A stretch of DNA of 64,000 nt from Bradyrhizobium campsiandrae (lineage in GTDB: Bacteria; Pseudomonadota; Alphaproteobacteria; Rhizobiales; Xanthobacteraceae): contig NZ_JAANIH010000022.1 of assembly GCF_014529705.1 (NCBI RefSeq), positions 62,001-126,000 on the forward strand. The letters are read 5' to 3'. The notes under the pieces were generated by a model, which was given only the letters and a program-made list of their open reading frames with translations, ran no database searches and was not told where the DNA came from. Made by a program: the position numbers and the translations under genes. Shown here piece by piece: positions 16,798 through 26,578 of this stretch (the stretch's first letter is position 1; every line of letters starts with the position of its first letter).

Positions 16798-18273
16798 ATG
16801 AAATGCAGGGCAGATCTGGCGACGCTGCGGACCTCGATGGTTCGCGCCCTGTCGTTCTCGGCCGCTCTCGCGCTGACGCTCGATCCCGCGCTGACGCCGG
16901 TGATCGCGGCAGATTACCGGCCCACCGCGCCCGTCGCGGCCGATGGCCAGATGAATGCGCGCTTCGTCTCGCTCGGCGTCGGCAAGGCGATCGTGATCGA
17001 CCTGCCGCGCGACATCAAGGACGTGCTCGTCGCCGATCCCAAGATCGCCAATGCGGTGGTCCGCTCCTCGCAGCGAGCCTACATCATCGGTGCCTCGGTC
17101 GGGCAGACCAACATCGTATTCTTCGATTCCGCCGGCCAGCAGATCGCCGCCTATGACATCGCGGTCAAGCGCGACCTCAACGGCGCGCGGGCCGCGCTGA
17201 AGCAGATCCTGCCCAATTCCGACATCCAGATCGACGGTCTCGGCGACGGTGTCGTCCTGAGCGGCACGGCGGCCAACCCAATCGAAGCGCAGCAGGCCAA
17301 CGATCTCGCCGCCCGCCTTGCCGGCGGCGCCGACAAGGTGGTGAACTCGATCGTGGTCCGCGGCCGCGACCAGGTCATGCTGAAGGTAACGGTCGCGGAA
17401 GTCGCGCGCACCATCGTCAAGCAGCTCGGCATCGACCTTACCGCGAACCTGAATTACGGCACCTCGGTGGTGAGCTTCACCAACTCCAATCCGTTCACGG
17501 CCCTTGGCCGCAACCTCGTGGACGGCAACAACCTGACCACGAAGTTCGGCGCGGCGCCGTCGGTGCAGGCGACCCTGCGCGCGATGGAAACCGCGGGCGT
17601 GATCCGGACTTTGGCCGAACCGAACCTGACCGCGATCTCCGGTGAGTCCGCTACCTTCGTCGCCGGTGGCGAGTTCCCGGTGCCGGCGGGCTATGCGTGC
17701 GATCCCACCACGCATGTCTGTACCACCCAGATCAGTTTCAAGAAGTTCGGCATCTCACTCAACTTTACTCCCGTCGTGTTGAGCGAAGGCAAGATCAGTC
17801 TGCGCGTGATGACCGAGGTCTCGGAACTGTCGAACGAGAATGCGATCACGCTGTCGCAGGCCGTGACCTCAACTTCGGTCAACTCACTGACCGTGCCTTC
17901 GATCAAGACCCGCCGCGCCGAGACGTCACTGGAAATTCCCTCCGGCGGTGCGATGGCGATGGCCGGCCTGATCCAGCAGCAAACCAAGCAGGCGATCAGC
18001 GGCTTGCCCGGCCTGATGCAGCTGCCGATCCTCGGCACGCTGTTCCGCAGCCGCGACTTCGTCAACAATACGACCGAGCTGGTCGTGATCGTGACGCCCT
18101 ACGTCGTGCGTGCAGCGGCGCCAAAGGACCTGTCTCGGCCGGATGACGGCTTCGCGGCGCCCGCGGATCCACAGGCCCAGCTGATCGGCAACGTCAACCG
18201 CCTCTATGGCGTGCCGGGCCGGACCGAACCGGCAAAGAACTACCGCGGCACCTACGGCTTCATCACGGACTGA
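16798..18273 (+). CDS. cpaC: Flp pilus secretin CpaC/RcpA
   Basis: 491 residues. Signal peptide (LSFSAALALTLDPALTPVIAA), pilus-secretin N domain (about 45-115), a BON-like segment, and a C-terminal secretin domain (about 230-430) with VPVPAGYAC-like EFPVPAG and the late SGLPGLMQLPILGTLFRSRDF motif. It forms the outer-membrane channel for the Flp pilus. The ATG at 16798 has GAGGA eight bases before it and is preferred; the ATG at 16783 overlaps the cpaB stop as ATGA and would add five residues. Confidence 0.95.
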   Translation: MKCRADLATLRTSMVRALSFSAALALTLDPALTPVIAADYRPTAPVAADGQMNARFVSLGVGKAIVIDLPRDIKDVLVADPKIANAVVRSSQRAYIIGASVGQTNIVFFDSAGQQIAAYDIAVKRDLNGARAALKQILPNSDIQIDGLGDGVVLSGTAANPIEAQQANDLAARLAGGADKVVNSIVVRGRDQVMLKVTVAEVARTIVKQLGIDLTANLNYGTSVVSFTNSNPFTALGRNLVDGNNLTTKFGAAPSVQATLRAMETAGVIRTLAEPNLTAISGESATFVAGGEFPVPAGYACDPTTHVCTTQISFKKFGISLNFTPVVLSEGKISLRVMTEVSELSNENAITLSQAVTSTSVNSLTVPSIKTRRAETSLEIPSGGAMAMAGLIQQQTKQAISGLPGLMQLPILGTLFRSRDFVNNTTELVVIVTPYVVRAAAPKDLSRPDDGFAAPADPQAQLIGNVNRLYGVPGRTEPAKNYRGTYGFITD

Positions 18274-18292
18274 CGCGGAACGGGACATAGTT

Positions 18293-19027
18293 ATGACCAC
18301 ACCACGACCCCAGACCCGCTACCGCACCGCCGCTCTCGGTGGCGCACTCGTCGGTATCGCGCTCGCGCTCGGCGGCTGCCAGCACGACGAGGTGGCCACC
18401 GCCTCCATTCCCGACGATTACAAGCAGCGTCATCCGATCGCGATCGAGGAACAGAACCGCTCGATCGTCGTGTTCGTCGGCCACGCCCGCGGCGGCCTGA
18501 CTGCGGGCCAGCGCGCCGACGTGATGGGCCTCGCTTCGACCTGGCTGCACGAGGGCACCGGCGCCATCCACATCGATGTTCCGTCCGGAATGCCCAATGC
18601 GCGTCCGGTCGCCGAATCCATGCGCGAGATTCAGGCAATGCTGGCCGCAGCGGGCGTTCCTCCCCGTGGCATCATCTCCCGCCCCTACCAGCCGGAAGAC
18701 AAGCGCTTCCTGCCGCCGATCCGGCTGACCTATTCGAAGATCGCCGCAGTCGCTGGCCCCTGCGGCCTGTGGCCGGAGGATCTCGGCCCCTCGATGAAAA
18801 ACAAGAGCTGGTTCGAGAACAAGGACTATTACAATTTCGGCTGCTCTTATCAGCGCAACATGGCGGCCATGATCGACAATCCGTCGGACCTCGAGCAGCC
18901 GCGGTCTGAAACCCCGGCCTACACGGCGCGGCGCATCACCGCTCTCGAGAAATACCGCAAGGGGACCGCGACGACCACGACCTATCCCGAGGCCGACAGG
19001 GCCAAACTCAGCGACACCGGCAAATGA
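18293..19027 (+). CDS. cpaD: Flp pilus assembly lipoprotein CpaD
   Basis: 244 residues. Lipobox LALGGC at about residues 22-27, so probably an outer-membrane lipoprotein. The body is the CpaD family (QNRSIVVFVGHARGGLTAGQR; GCSYQRNMAAMIDNPSDL), a periplasmic protein needed for Flp secretion. Start at the ATG at 18293, 19 bp after the cpaC stop. Its stop overlaps cpaE by four bases. Confidence 0.93.
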   Translation: MTTPRPQTRYRTAALGGALVGIALALGGCQHDEVATASIPDDYKQRHPIAIEEQNRSIVVFVGHARGGLTAGQRADVMGLASTWLHEGTGAIHIDVPSGMPNARPVAESMREIQAMLAAAGVPPRGIISRPYQPEDKRFLPPIRLTYSKIAAVAGPCGLWPEDLGPSMKNKSWFENKDYYNFGCSYQRNMAAMIDNPSDLEQPRSETPAYTARRITALEKYRKGTATTTTYPEADRAKLSDTGK

Positions 19028-20292
19028 TCAGCTACGCGCGCCAGACTCAGGAAGAGCAGCCGGAGGCTCCCCCGCCGCCGGTGGAGGAGCATATTGCGCC
19101 GGCGCCGCGCGTGTCGGTCCAGGCCTTCTGCGAGACCGTGGAAACCGCCGCCGCGGTGCAATCGGCCGGCGAGGATCGCCGTCTGGGCAAGGCACATCTC
19201 AAGATCCAGATGGGCGGCATGGCAGCCGCAATCGAGGCCTATCGGTCTGCCCCCACCCCCAATGTGATCGTGCTCGAGAGCGACGCCCGCAATGACCTGC
19301 TGGCCGGGCTCGACCAGCTCGCCACCGTCTGCGACGCGGGCACCCGCGTGATCGTGATCGGCCGCATCAACGATGTCATGCTCTATCGCGAGCTGGTGCG
19401 CCGCGGCGTCAGCGACTACGTGCTCGCGCCGGTCGGCGCGATCGACGTCGTGCGCTCGATCTGCAACCTGTTCTCGGCGCCCGAGGCCAAGGCTGTCGGC
19501 CGCATCATCGCCGTGGTCGGGGCCAAGGGCGGCGTCGGCGCCTCCACCATTTCCCACAACGTCGCCTGGGCGATCGCGCGGGACCTCGCGATGGACGCCG
19601 TGGTCGCCGACCTCGATCTCGCCTTCGGTACCGCCGGGCTCGACTACAATCAGGACCCGCCGCAAGGTATCGCGGACGCTGTGTTCTCGCCCGATCGCGT
19701 CGATACCGCCTTCATCGACCGCCTGCTGTCGAAATGCACTGACCATTTGAGCCTGCTGGCGGCGCCGGCGACGCTCGACCGGGTCTATGATTTCGGCACC
19801 GACGCCTTCGATGCCGTGTTCGACACGCTGCGGGCGACCATGCCCTGCATCGTGCTCGACGTCCCGCATCAATGGTCGGGCTGGACCAAGCGTGCCTTGA
19901 TCGGTGCCGACGACATCCTGATCGTGGCGGCACCCGACCTTGCCAATCTGCGCAACACCAAGAACCTGTTCGATCTCCTGAAGGCCGCGCGCCCGAACGA
20001 CCGCCCACCGCTGTACTGCTTGAACCAGGTCGGCATTCCGAAGCGGCCGGAGATCGCAGCAGCCGAATTCGCCAAGGCGATCGAGAGCCAGCCGGTGGTC
20101 TCGATCCCGTTCGAGCCGCAAACCTTCGGCGCGGCGGCCAACAACGGCCAGATGATCGCGGAGATCTCCGCCAACCACAAGTCGATCGAAATGTTTCTCC
20201 AGATCGCCCAGCGCCTGACCGGCCGGAGCGAGACGAAGAAACAAAAGTCGTCCTTGTTTTCACCGCTGATTGAGAAGTTGCGGGGAAAATAA
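19024..20292 (+). CDS. cpaE: Pilus localisation ATPase CpaE
   Basis: 422 residues. N-terminal receiver-like domain (about 35-150; no clear phospho-acceptor arrangement) followed by a ParA/MinD-type ATPase with deviant Walker A KGGVGAST near 164-171, ADLDLAFG, and a membrane-targeting style C terminus. In Caulobacter CpaE places the pilus machinery at the pole. Starts ATGA-coupled to cpaD. Confidence 0.94.
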   Translation: MISYARQTQEEQPEAPPPPVEEHIAPAPRVSVQAFCETVETAAAVQSAGEDRRLGKAHLKIQMGGMAAAIEAYRSAPTPNVIVLESDARNDLLAGLDQLATVCDAGTRVIVIGRINDVMLYRELVRRGVSDYVLAPVGAIDVVRSICNLFSAPEAKAVGRIIAVVGAKGGVGASTISHNVAWAIARDLAMDAVVADLDLAFGTAGLDYNQDPPQGIADAVFSPDRVDTAFIDRLLSKCTDHLSLLAAPATLDRVYDFGTDAFDAVFDTLRATMPCIVLDVPHQWSGWTKRALIGADDILIVAAPDLANLRNTKNLFDLLKAARPNDRPPLYCLNQVGIPKRPEIAAAEFAKAIESQPVVSIPFEPQTFGAAANNGQMIAEISANHKSIEMFLQIAQRLTGRSETKKQKSSLFSPLIEKLRGK

Positions 20293-20313
20293 GCCGCCGC
20301 ATGGAGTTGTTAA

Positions 20314-21777
20314 GTGTTCGGTAAGCGTAGCGGAACAGACACCGACTTTCGGGCTCCCAAGCCCGGCGCCGTGTCGCCAGAGCCTGCCCAGGCTCCGGCG
20401 CCGACGGTGTCGCGCGCCCCGCCCCCGCCGGCCGTCAGCTCGCCGCCGCTCGCCCCTTCCCGGCCCGCGCCGGCCATGGAGACCCGTCGCTCCGACAATT
20501 ATTACGAGGTCAAGGCGACGATCTTCGGCGCGCTGATCGAGGCCATCGACCTCGCCCAGCTCGCCAAGCTGGACTCCGAATCCGCGCGCGAAGAGATCCG
20601 CGACATTGTCAACGAGATCATCGCGATCAAGAACATCGTGATGTCGATCGCCGAGCAGGAAGAGCTGCTCGACGACATCTGCAACGACGTGCTCGGCTAC
20701 GGACCGCTCGAGCCGCTGCTGGCACGCGACGACATCGCCGACATCATGGTGAACGGGGCCGGCACGGTCTTTATCGAAGTCAGCGGCAAGATCCAGCGCA
20801 CCGGTATCCGCTTCCGCGACAACCAGCAGCTGCTCAATATCTGCCAACGCATCGTCAGCCAGGTTGGCCGGCGCGTCGACGAATCCTCGCCGATCTGCGA
20901 CGCGCGCCTCGCCGACGGCTCCCGCGTCAACGCCATCGTGCCGCCGCTCGCGATCGACGGCCCCGCGCTGACCATCCGCAAGTTCAAGAAGGACAAGCTG
21001 ACGCTCGATCAGCTGGTCAAGTTCGGCGCGATCTCGCCGGAGGGCGCGGAGATTCTCCAAATCATCGGGCGCGTTCGCTGCAACGTGCTGATCTCCGGCG
21101 GTACCGGTTCGGGCAAGACCACGCTGCTGAACTGCCTGACCAATTACATCGAGCATGACGAACGCGTCATCACCTGCGAGGACGCGGCCGAGCTCCAGCT
21201 GCAGCAGCCCCATGTGGTGCGGCTCGAGACCCGCCCGCCCAACATCGAGGGCGAAGGTCAGGTCACGATGCGCGAGCTGGTACGCAACTGCCTGCGTATG
21301 CGTCCCGAGCGCATCATCGTCGGCGAAGTCCGCGGCCCGGAGGCGTTCGACCTGCTCCAGGCCATGAACACCGGCCACGACGGCTCGATGGGGACGCTGC
21401 ATGCCAACAACCCTCGCGAAGCGCTGTCGCGCTGCGAATCCATGATCACGATGGGCGGCTTCTCCCTGCCTTCGCGCACCATTCGCGAGATGATCTGCGC
21501 CTCGATCGACGTCATCGTCCAGGCCGCACGCCTGCGCGACGGCTCGCGCCGCATCACCCACATCACCGAGGTGATGGGAATGGAAGGCGACACCATCATC
21601 ACCCAGGACATCTTCCTCTACGATCTGGTCGGCGAGGACGCCAACGGCAAGATCATCGGCCAGCATCGGTCGACCGGCATCGGCCGCCCGAAGTTCTGGG
21701 AACGCGCCCGCTACTACGGCGAAGAGAAACGCCTCGCCGCCGCGCTCGACGCCGCGGAAAAGAAACCGAATACGTGA
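20314..21777 (+). CDS. cpaF: Flp pilus assembly ATPase CpaF/TadA
   Basis: 487 residues, secretion ATPase of the VirB11/TadA type that powers pilus extension (and in some species retraction). A proline/alanine-rich N-terminal ~50 residues is followed by the N domain and then Walker A GGTGSGKTTLL near 262-272, Asp/His boxes and Walker B RPERIIVGEVRGPEA. The start codon is GTG at 20314, with GGAG nine bases upstream; no ATG gives a better fit. Confidence 0.95.
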   Translation: MFGKRSGTDTDFRAPKPGAVSPEPAQAPAPTVSRAPPPPAVSSPPLAPSRPAPAMETRRSDNYYEVKATIFGALIEAIDLAQLAKLDSESAREEIRDIVNEIIAIKNIVMSIAEQEELLDDICNDVLGYGPLEPLLARDDIADIMVNGAGTVFIEVSGKIQRTGIRFRDNQQLLNICQRIVSQVGRRVDESSPICDARLADGSRVNAIVPPLAIDGPALTIRKFKKDKLTLDQLVKFGAISPEGAEILQIIGRVRCNVLISGGTGSGKTTLLNCLTNYIEHDERVITCEDAAELQLQQPHVVRLETRPPNIEGEGQVTMRELVRNCLRMRPERIIVGEVRGPEAFDLLQAMNTGHDGSMGTLHANNPREALSRCESMITMGGFSLPSRTIREMICASIDVIVQAARLRDGSRRITHITEVMGMEGDTIITQDIFLYDLVGEDANGKIIGQHRSTGIGRPKFWERARYYGEEKRLAAALDAAEKKPNT

Positions 21778-21793
21778 GCAGGCCGGCACAGCC

Positions 21794-22771
21794 ATGAACA
21801 TGCAGGTCCTCGCCCTCGCCTTCCTCGCCACCGCCGCCGTCGGCGGTATCGCCTGGGTCTTCCTCTATCCGATGCTGTCGGGCGAACGGAAGGCCGAGAG
21901 CCGCCGTGCATCGATCGCGCGCGCTGAAGCGCCTACGGCGCGTCAGGCCGAAAAGACCCAGCGCTCGCGCCGCGAGCAGGTCGAGACCTCACTGAAGGAT
22001 CTCGAAGCTCGGCGGACGCAGGAAAAGAATGTGCCGCTCACGGTGCGCCTGTCCCAGGCAGGGCTCGACTGGACGCCGCAGAAATTCTGGATCGTGTCCG
22101 GCGTCGTGGCCGGCGTGTTTTTCTTCGGCACGCTGTTCGGCGGCGGCGGCCTGCTCGGTGCGGTCGGTCTCGCCTTTGCCGGCGGCTTCGGCCTGCCGCG
22201 CTGGGCGCTGGGCTTCCTGAAGAAGCGTCGCGAGAACAAATTCCTGGCGGCGCTTCCCGACGCCGTGGACGTCATCGTGCGCGGCATCAAGGCCGGCCTG
22301 CCGCTGTTCGAATCCATCAAGGTCGTCGCGGCCGACGCGCCGGAGCCGCTGCGCAGCGAATTCCTGGCCATCATCGAGACGCAGGCGATCGGCATGCCGC
22401 TCGGCGAGGCCTGCTCGCGCCTCTATGAACGCATGCCGCTGCCCGAGGCCAATTTCTTCGGCATCGTGGTGTCGATCCAGCAGAAGTCCGGCGGCAACCT
22501 CTCCGAAGCGCTGGGCAACCTCTCCAAGGTGCTGCGCGACCGCAAGAAGATGAAGGAAAAGATCCAGGCGATGTCGATGGAAGCCAAGGCCTCGGCCGGC
22601 ATCATCGGTTCGCTGCCGCCGATCGTGATGTTCCTCGTCTATCTCACGACGCCCGGCTACATCTCCCTGCTGTGGACCCATCCCACCGGCCAGCTCATGC
22701 TGGTCGGCTGCGTCGTCTGGATGTCCGTCGGCATCATGGTGATGAAGAAGATGATCAACTTCGATTTCTGA
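21794..22771 (+). CDS. tadB: Flp pilus platform protein TadB
   Basis: 325 residues. Inner-membrane GspF-type protein with membrane segments near the N terminus, at about 95-140 and twice near the C end. Conserved T2SSF core ALPDAVDVIVRGIKAGLPL and GGNLSEALGNLSKVLRDRKKM. TadB and TadC form the platform on which CpaF acts. Follows cpaF by 16 bp. Confidence 0.93.
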   Translation: MNMQVLALAFLATAAVGGIAWVFLYPMLSGERKAESRRASIARAEAPTARQAEKTQRSRREQVETSLKDLEARRTQEKNVPLTVRLSQAGLDWTPQKFWIVSGVVAGVFFFGTLFGGGGLLGAVGLAFAGGFGLPRWALGFLKKRRENKFLAALPDAVDVIVRGIKAGLPLFESIKVVAADAPEPLRSEFLAIIETQAIGMPLGEACSRLYERMPLPEANFFGIVVSIQQKSGGNLSEALGNLSKVLRDRKKMKEKIQAMSMEAKASAGIIGSLPPIVMFLVYLTTPGYISLLWTHPTGQLMLVGCVVWMSVGIMVMKKMINFDF

Positions 22772-22780
22772 CGGTGCCGC

Positions 22781-23755
22781 ATGGTCGAGTTCCTTGTTAC
22801 GAAACTGCATGACGCCCACTTCATGACCATGCTGCTGGCGGCGATTGCCGCCAGCGCCACCGTCTATACGCTGGTGATGCCGCTGTTCGCCGGCGAGGGC
22901 CTCTCCAAGCGCATGAAGGCGGTGGCCAGCGAGCGCGAGCGGATCCGGCAGCGCGAACGCGACCGCCTCAACAAGAGCGAGAAGGTCTCGCTGCGCCAGA
23001 CGCCCAAGCAGATCGTCTCCAAGGTCGTCGAGGACTTCAACCTCACCAAATGGCTGGCGCAGGAAGCTGCGCGCGACAAGCTGATCATGGCGGGCTATCG
23101 CGGCCAGGCGCCCTATGTCACGTTCCTGTTCGCGCGCTTGGTGGCCCCGATCGTGCTGTTCGTCGGCTCGGTCGTGTACGTATTCCTGATCGCCAACATG
23201 CAGTACTCGACGCCGATCAAGATCGGCTTCTGCGTCGCCGCCGCCTATCTCGGCCTCCAGGCGCCGATGCTGTTCCTGAAGAACGCGATCTCCAAGCGCC
23301 AGCTCTCGATCAAGCGCGCCTTCCCCGATGCGCTCGACCTGCTGCTGATCTGCATCGAATCCGGCATGTCGGTGGAAATGGCGTTCCGCAAGGTCGCGAC
23401 CGAAATCGTCGGACAGTCGATCGCGCTGTCGGAGGAGTTCACCCTGACCACCGCCGAATTGTCCTATCTGCAGGACCGCAAGGTGGCCTATGAGAACCTG
23501 GCGAAGCGCACCGGGCTCGAAGGCGTCAAATCGGTCTGTCTGGCGCTGCAGCAGGCGGAGCGCTACGGCACCCCGCTCGGCCAGTCGTTGCGCGTCATGG
23601 CGCAGGAAAATCGCGACATGCGCATGAACGAGGCCGAGAAGAAGGCCGCCGCGCTGCCGCCGAAGCTGACGGTGCCGATGATCCTGTTCTTCCTGCCGGT
23701 GCTGTTCGTCGTCATTCTCGGACCGACCGGCATCAAGATCTCCGAGCTGCACTGA
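22781..23755 (+). CDS. tadC: Flp pilus platform protein TadC
   Basis: 324 residues, second GspF-type platform protein. The core FPDALDLLLICIESGMSVEMAFRKV and ERYGTPLGQSLRVMAQENRDMRMNEAEKKAA is typical of TadC. Several membrane helices. Last gene of the plus-strand pilus operon, 9 bp after tadB. A 28-nt dispersed repeat begins 11 bases after its stop. Confidence 0.93.
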   Translation: MVEFLVTKLHDAHFMTMLLAAIAASATVYTLVMPLFAGEGLSKRMKAVASERERIRQRERDRLNKSEKVSLRQTPKQIVSKVVEDFNLTKWLAQEAARDKLIMAGYRGQAPYVTFLFARLVAPIVLFVGSVVYVFLIANMQYSTPIKIGFCVAAAYLGLQAPMLFLKNAISKRQLSIKRAFPDALDLLLICIESGMSVEMAFRKVATEIVGQSIALSEEFTLTTAELSYLQDRKVAYENLAKRTGLEGVKSVCLALQQAERYGTPLGQSLRVMAQENRDMRMNEAEKKAAALPPKLTVPMILFFLPVLFVVILGPTGIKISELH

Positions 23756-23766
23756 CGCGGGACAAA

Positions 23767-23794
23767 AACGCGAAAACAACCCCATGCACAGTAG
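23767..23794 (+). repeat. 28-nt dispersed repeat, copy 1 (after tadC)
   Basis: Identical over 28 bases to 53321-53348 after metH. It reads AACGCGAAAACAACCCCATG followed by CACAGTAG. It is followed here by a compact palindrome (AGCCGGCC-CC-GGCCGGCT, 23793-23810). Both copies sit 11-15 bases after a stop codon on the coding strand, so it may be a mobile 3' end element. Confidence 0.75.
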
Positions 23795-23884
23795 CCGGCC
23801 CCGGCCGGCTCGGTGTCGTCCGGATCGCGGCAAGCGTCCGAATGATCGGATGAAATTCAGATTCTCGCGCCAAGGGGCGGCGGA

Positions 23885-24697
23885 TCAGTCCGGCTGGCTC
23901 AAGGAGGCAACCGGCGTCCGCTTCGGCGCGCCGCGCGGGGCCTCGTTGCGGTTCAGCATCTCCTTGAGGTAGGCGACATTGGCCGCGGCTTGATCGGGCG
24001 GCAGATCCGCCTTCACGATGCTCTCGGCCTCCGTGAAGCGGCCCTGAAGGCCGACCACGAGGCCGAGATTCTGCCGCACCCGCGAACTCGCGCGCGGCGA
24101 CACATAGGCCTGCCGCAGCACCTCTTCCGCCTTGGGCAGGTCGCGCGAGAGCATGTAGGACAGGCCGAGATTGGACAGCACGCCGGGATCGCCCGGCGCG
24201 ATCTTCAGCGCGCTCGCATAATAAGCGCGCGCCTCGTCGTGACGGCCCATCTGGTCGAGACAGGTGCCCTGCACCGAGAGCAGGCGCCAGTCCGGATTGT
24301 CAGGCGAATGCGCCTTCGACAGCACGTCGAAGGCCTGCTGGAAATTACCGTTGTCCGAGAGCGCGCGGCCATATTGGGCCAGCAGCAGCTTGTTACCGGG
24401 ATTGGCGATGGTCGCCTGTTCGAGCACGGCGGCGGCCTGGGCATTCTGACCGTTGGCGCGCAAGGCCTGGCCATAGGCCAGTGCCGCGTCCGGATCCTTG
24501 GGATTGGCGCGATGGCGCTCGCCATAGGTTTCGACCGCGCGCGCCGGATCGGCTGGGGCGGCGTCCGCCTTCGGCCCGATCGAGCCGGTGACGTCGGAGA
24601 GCTTCGACATTGCCGTGCAGCCGCCGAGGCTCGCGGCCGCCAGTGCAATCAGCGAGGCGGAGGCGAGAAGCCGGGCAGGACGGAACCGTTGACGCAT
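23885..24697 (-). CDS. TPR lipoprotein, TadD-like pilus assembly protein
   Basis: 270 residues. Lipobox SLGGC near residue 27, then a run of tetratricopeptide repeats between about 55 and 235 (for example ALAYGQALRANGQNAQAAAVLEQA). TadD is the pilotin-like TPR lipoprotein of Tad systems that helps the secretin. The position next to tadC, in the opposite direction, supports that role. A general TPR lipoprotein cannot be excluded. Confidence 0.83.
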   Translation of the reverse strand: MRQRFRPARLLASASLIALAAASLGGCTAMSKLSDVTGSIGPKADAAPADPARAVETYGERHRANPKDPDAALAYGQALRANGQNAQAAAVLEQATIANPGNKLLLAQYGRALSDNGNFQQAFDVLSKAHSPDNPDWRLLSVQGTCLDQMGRHDEARAYYASALKIAPGDPGVLSNLGLSYMLSRDLPKAEEVLRQAYVSPRASSRVRQNLGLVVGLQGRFTEAESIVKADLPPDQAAANVAYLKEMLNRNEAPRGAPKRTPVASLSQPD

Positions 24698-24768
24698 GAC
24701 GCTTTGACTCTCGAGCCTAATGATCGAGCCGAACGCGCCAGCAATAGACCGTTAACCCTAATGGCCGG

Positions 24769-26277
24769 TTAACGCCGCGAGCGACCGCCCTGCGGCGGCA
24801 TCGCGCCGCCCAGGCCCAGATCGAGGCCGAGCAGCCTCATCGGTTCATTCAGGTCCCGCAGCAATTGCAAGTGCTGGTGCGCGCTCGCCTGAACCTCGAT
24901 GGCCTCGCGCGGCAGCGCCGGCCACCGGCGCGCGAGATCATCATGATTGACCTGGCGGTCGGCGCGGAGCTCGTCGAGCGTGGCGCGGTCGATGCCGAGC
25001 ATGTCGGCGGATTGAACGATCAGTCGCCGCAGCAGCGCCCTCGCCTCCGCCAGCGCCGCGACCTCGGGCTGCGACGCCGACCTTGCGAACCTGCTCTCGA
25101 GATCGGTCCATGCGTGGGACGTGACGAGATAGGTGTAGAGCCTGTCCGCCCAACTCTGCCCGCCATCGTCGTAGAAGGCGGGGCGTGACAGCAGCCGGCG
25201 GACGAGTGCGAGAACCTGATCTCGTTTCAGCGACACGCAGGAGGCGATCTCGATCACCGATTGAATGGCGGGATCGCGGGACAGATCTCGCCCCGCTGGA
25301 AGCCTGATGAGGCCATCAGGCAGGTTCGAATCGAGCGGCCTGAAGCCGCTATCGTTGCGCGGTCGCGCATAGCGGGCGATCGTGAACCGGTAGTCGGCCC
25401 GTTCGTCCCCGGACGTCGGGCCAAAATGGACGATGTTGAAGCCGGCATCGTCGCCGCCCTGGCCGGTCGAGGACGGGCAGGACAGCACATAGATCGTGCG
25501 CCAGAAATCCTCGCCGCCGCTGCGGAGCGCACGGGGATCGGGAATCGAATAGCGGGCGAGCCCTTCGACATGCCGATGCCCGTGCAGCACCAGATTGACG
25601 TTGAGCGAGGTGGCCGCTTCGAGCAAGGTCGCGGGCGCCGCAAGATACATCAGCGGCTCGTCCGGAAGGCCGAGAAAGCGCTTGCCCTCGCCGGTCGCCT
25701 GCGGCAGCGGATGATGGTGCAGCGCCAGCACCCGCACCAGGTTTTCCGCAGGCTCGGAATAATCGGCCCGGCCAGCCGAGCCGATGCTGCCTGCAAGCTC
25801 GACGCTCAAGCGGGCGGACTGCGCGACCATGGCGTTGTAGGCCTGCCCGTCGACGACACCGCTGGCGAGCGCCGCCAGACTCGCTTTGTTGGAGTCGAGC
25901 AGCACGAGATCGAGGCCGGCCTGGCGATAATAGACGCTCTTCGAGGTCCGCGGCAGGTGCAGATAATCATAGGCGTCGTGGCGACCACCCGGCTTGCTCG
26001 GACGCTTGACGTCGTGATTGCCGGCCACTGCCTGGATGTCGGTGAACAGGCCGGTCTGCCGGAGCGAGGCGATTGCTGCGAGCGCTTCATCCAGCGCGGG
26101 CGGCGTCGGATCGTTCACGATGTCGCCGGTGATCAGCAGGATGCGGTCTGGCACATCAGCGTAGGCTGCCATCCGCTCGCGCAAGCCTGCTGTGAGGGCC
26201 TCAATGGCCGCGAGCAGCCGGCCTGACCCGTCCAGATGCAGGTCGGAGATCTGCGCAACGACGAACGATCTATCCAT
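24769..26277 (-). CDS. Calcineurin-like metallophosphoesterase
   Basis: 502 residues. N-terminal ~270 residues are a metallophosphoesterase with all five metal blocks: ISDLHLDG (10-17), ITGDIVND, AGNHDVK, ALHHHPLP and HGHRHVEG. The C-terminal ~230 residues are helical with no recognised domain. The family cleaves phosphomonoesters or diesters (cAMP, nucleotides and others); the substrate is unknown. Convergent/adjacent to tadD with a 71-bp gap. An NtrC-like dyad lies 144 bp above its start. Confidence 0.85.
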   Translation of the reverse strand: MDRSFVVAQISDLHLDGSGRLLAAIEALTAGLRERMAAYADVPDRILLITGDIVNDPTPPALDEALAAIASLRQTGLFTDIQAVAGNHDVKRPSKPGGRHDAYDYLHLPRTSKSVYYRQAGLDLVLLDSNKASLAALASGVVDGQAYNAMVAQSARLSVELAGSIGSAGRADYSEPAENLVRVLALHHHPLPQATGEGKRFLGLPDEPLMYLAAPATLLEAATSLNVNLVLHGHRHVEGLARYSIPDPRALRSGGEDFWRTIYVLSCPSSTGQGGDDAGFNIVHFGPTSGDERADYRFTIARYARPRNDSGFRPLDSNLPDGLIRLPAGRDLSRDPAIQSVIEIASCVSLKRDQVLALVRRLLSRPAFYDDGGQSWADRLYTYLVTSHAWTDLESRFARSASQPEVAALAEARALLRRLIVQSADMLGIDRATLDELRADRQVNHDDLARRWPALPREAIEVQASAHQHLQLLRDLNEPMRLLGLDLGLGGAMPPQGGRSRR

Positions 26278-26578
26278 TCTGCGCCGCTCATTGCGAATGC
26301 TGCGTCGCCCAAACGATTGAGAGAAATGCCTTCAACGAGGAGTTTTGTCGGATATCGACCGGATCGGTATCAGCCGACTTCAACAAAGTAACTTCAGCAG
26401 CCCAACTTCAAGCGCGCTCTTGCACCTACTACGTGCAGCAACGCACCGCACAACCAAAAAATAATGGTCAATAATGCCACAACCGCAGCGCTAGTCAAAG
26501 CCCGCGGCGGCGCTCTCGTGAACGGCAGTTCTCAAGCGACATACGAGCGCCGACCGCGGCCGGTTTCGCTGAGCCCGA
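26278..26578. other. Intergenic region above the metallophosphoesterase gene
   Basis: About 300 bp with lower GC than its surroundings. Holds the dyad at 26421-26437. A plus-strand open frame from 26464 runs into the antisense of the small membrane protein gene and looks like chance. Nothing else seen. Confidence 0.5.
26421..26437. promoter_or_regulatory. NtrC-like dyad
   Basis: TGCAC-N7-GTGCA, the 17-bp form of the enterobacterial NtrC site, in a non-coding stretch 144 bp above the metallophosphoesterase ATG. No sigma-54 promoter was found between it and that gene, so it may be chance. Confidence 0.25.

Noticed and set aside
21989..23833. 614-codon minus-strand frame across tadB and tadC
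   Set aside because: Antisense to the two platform proteins; no motif.
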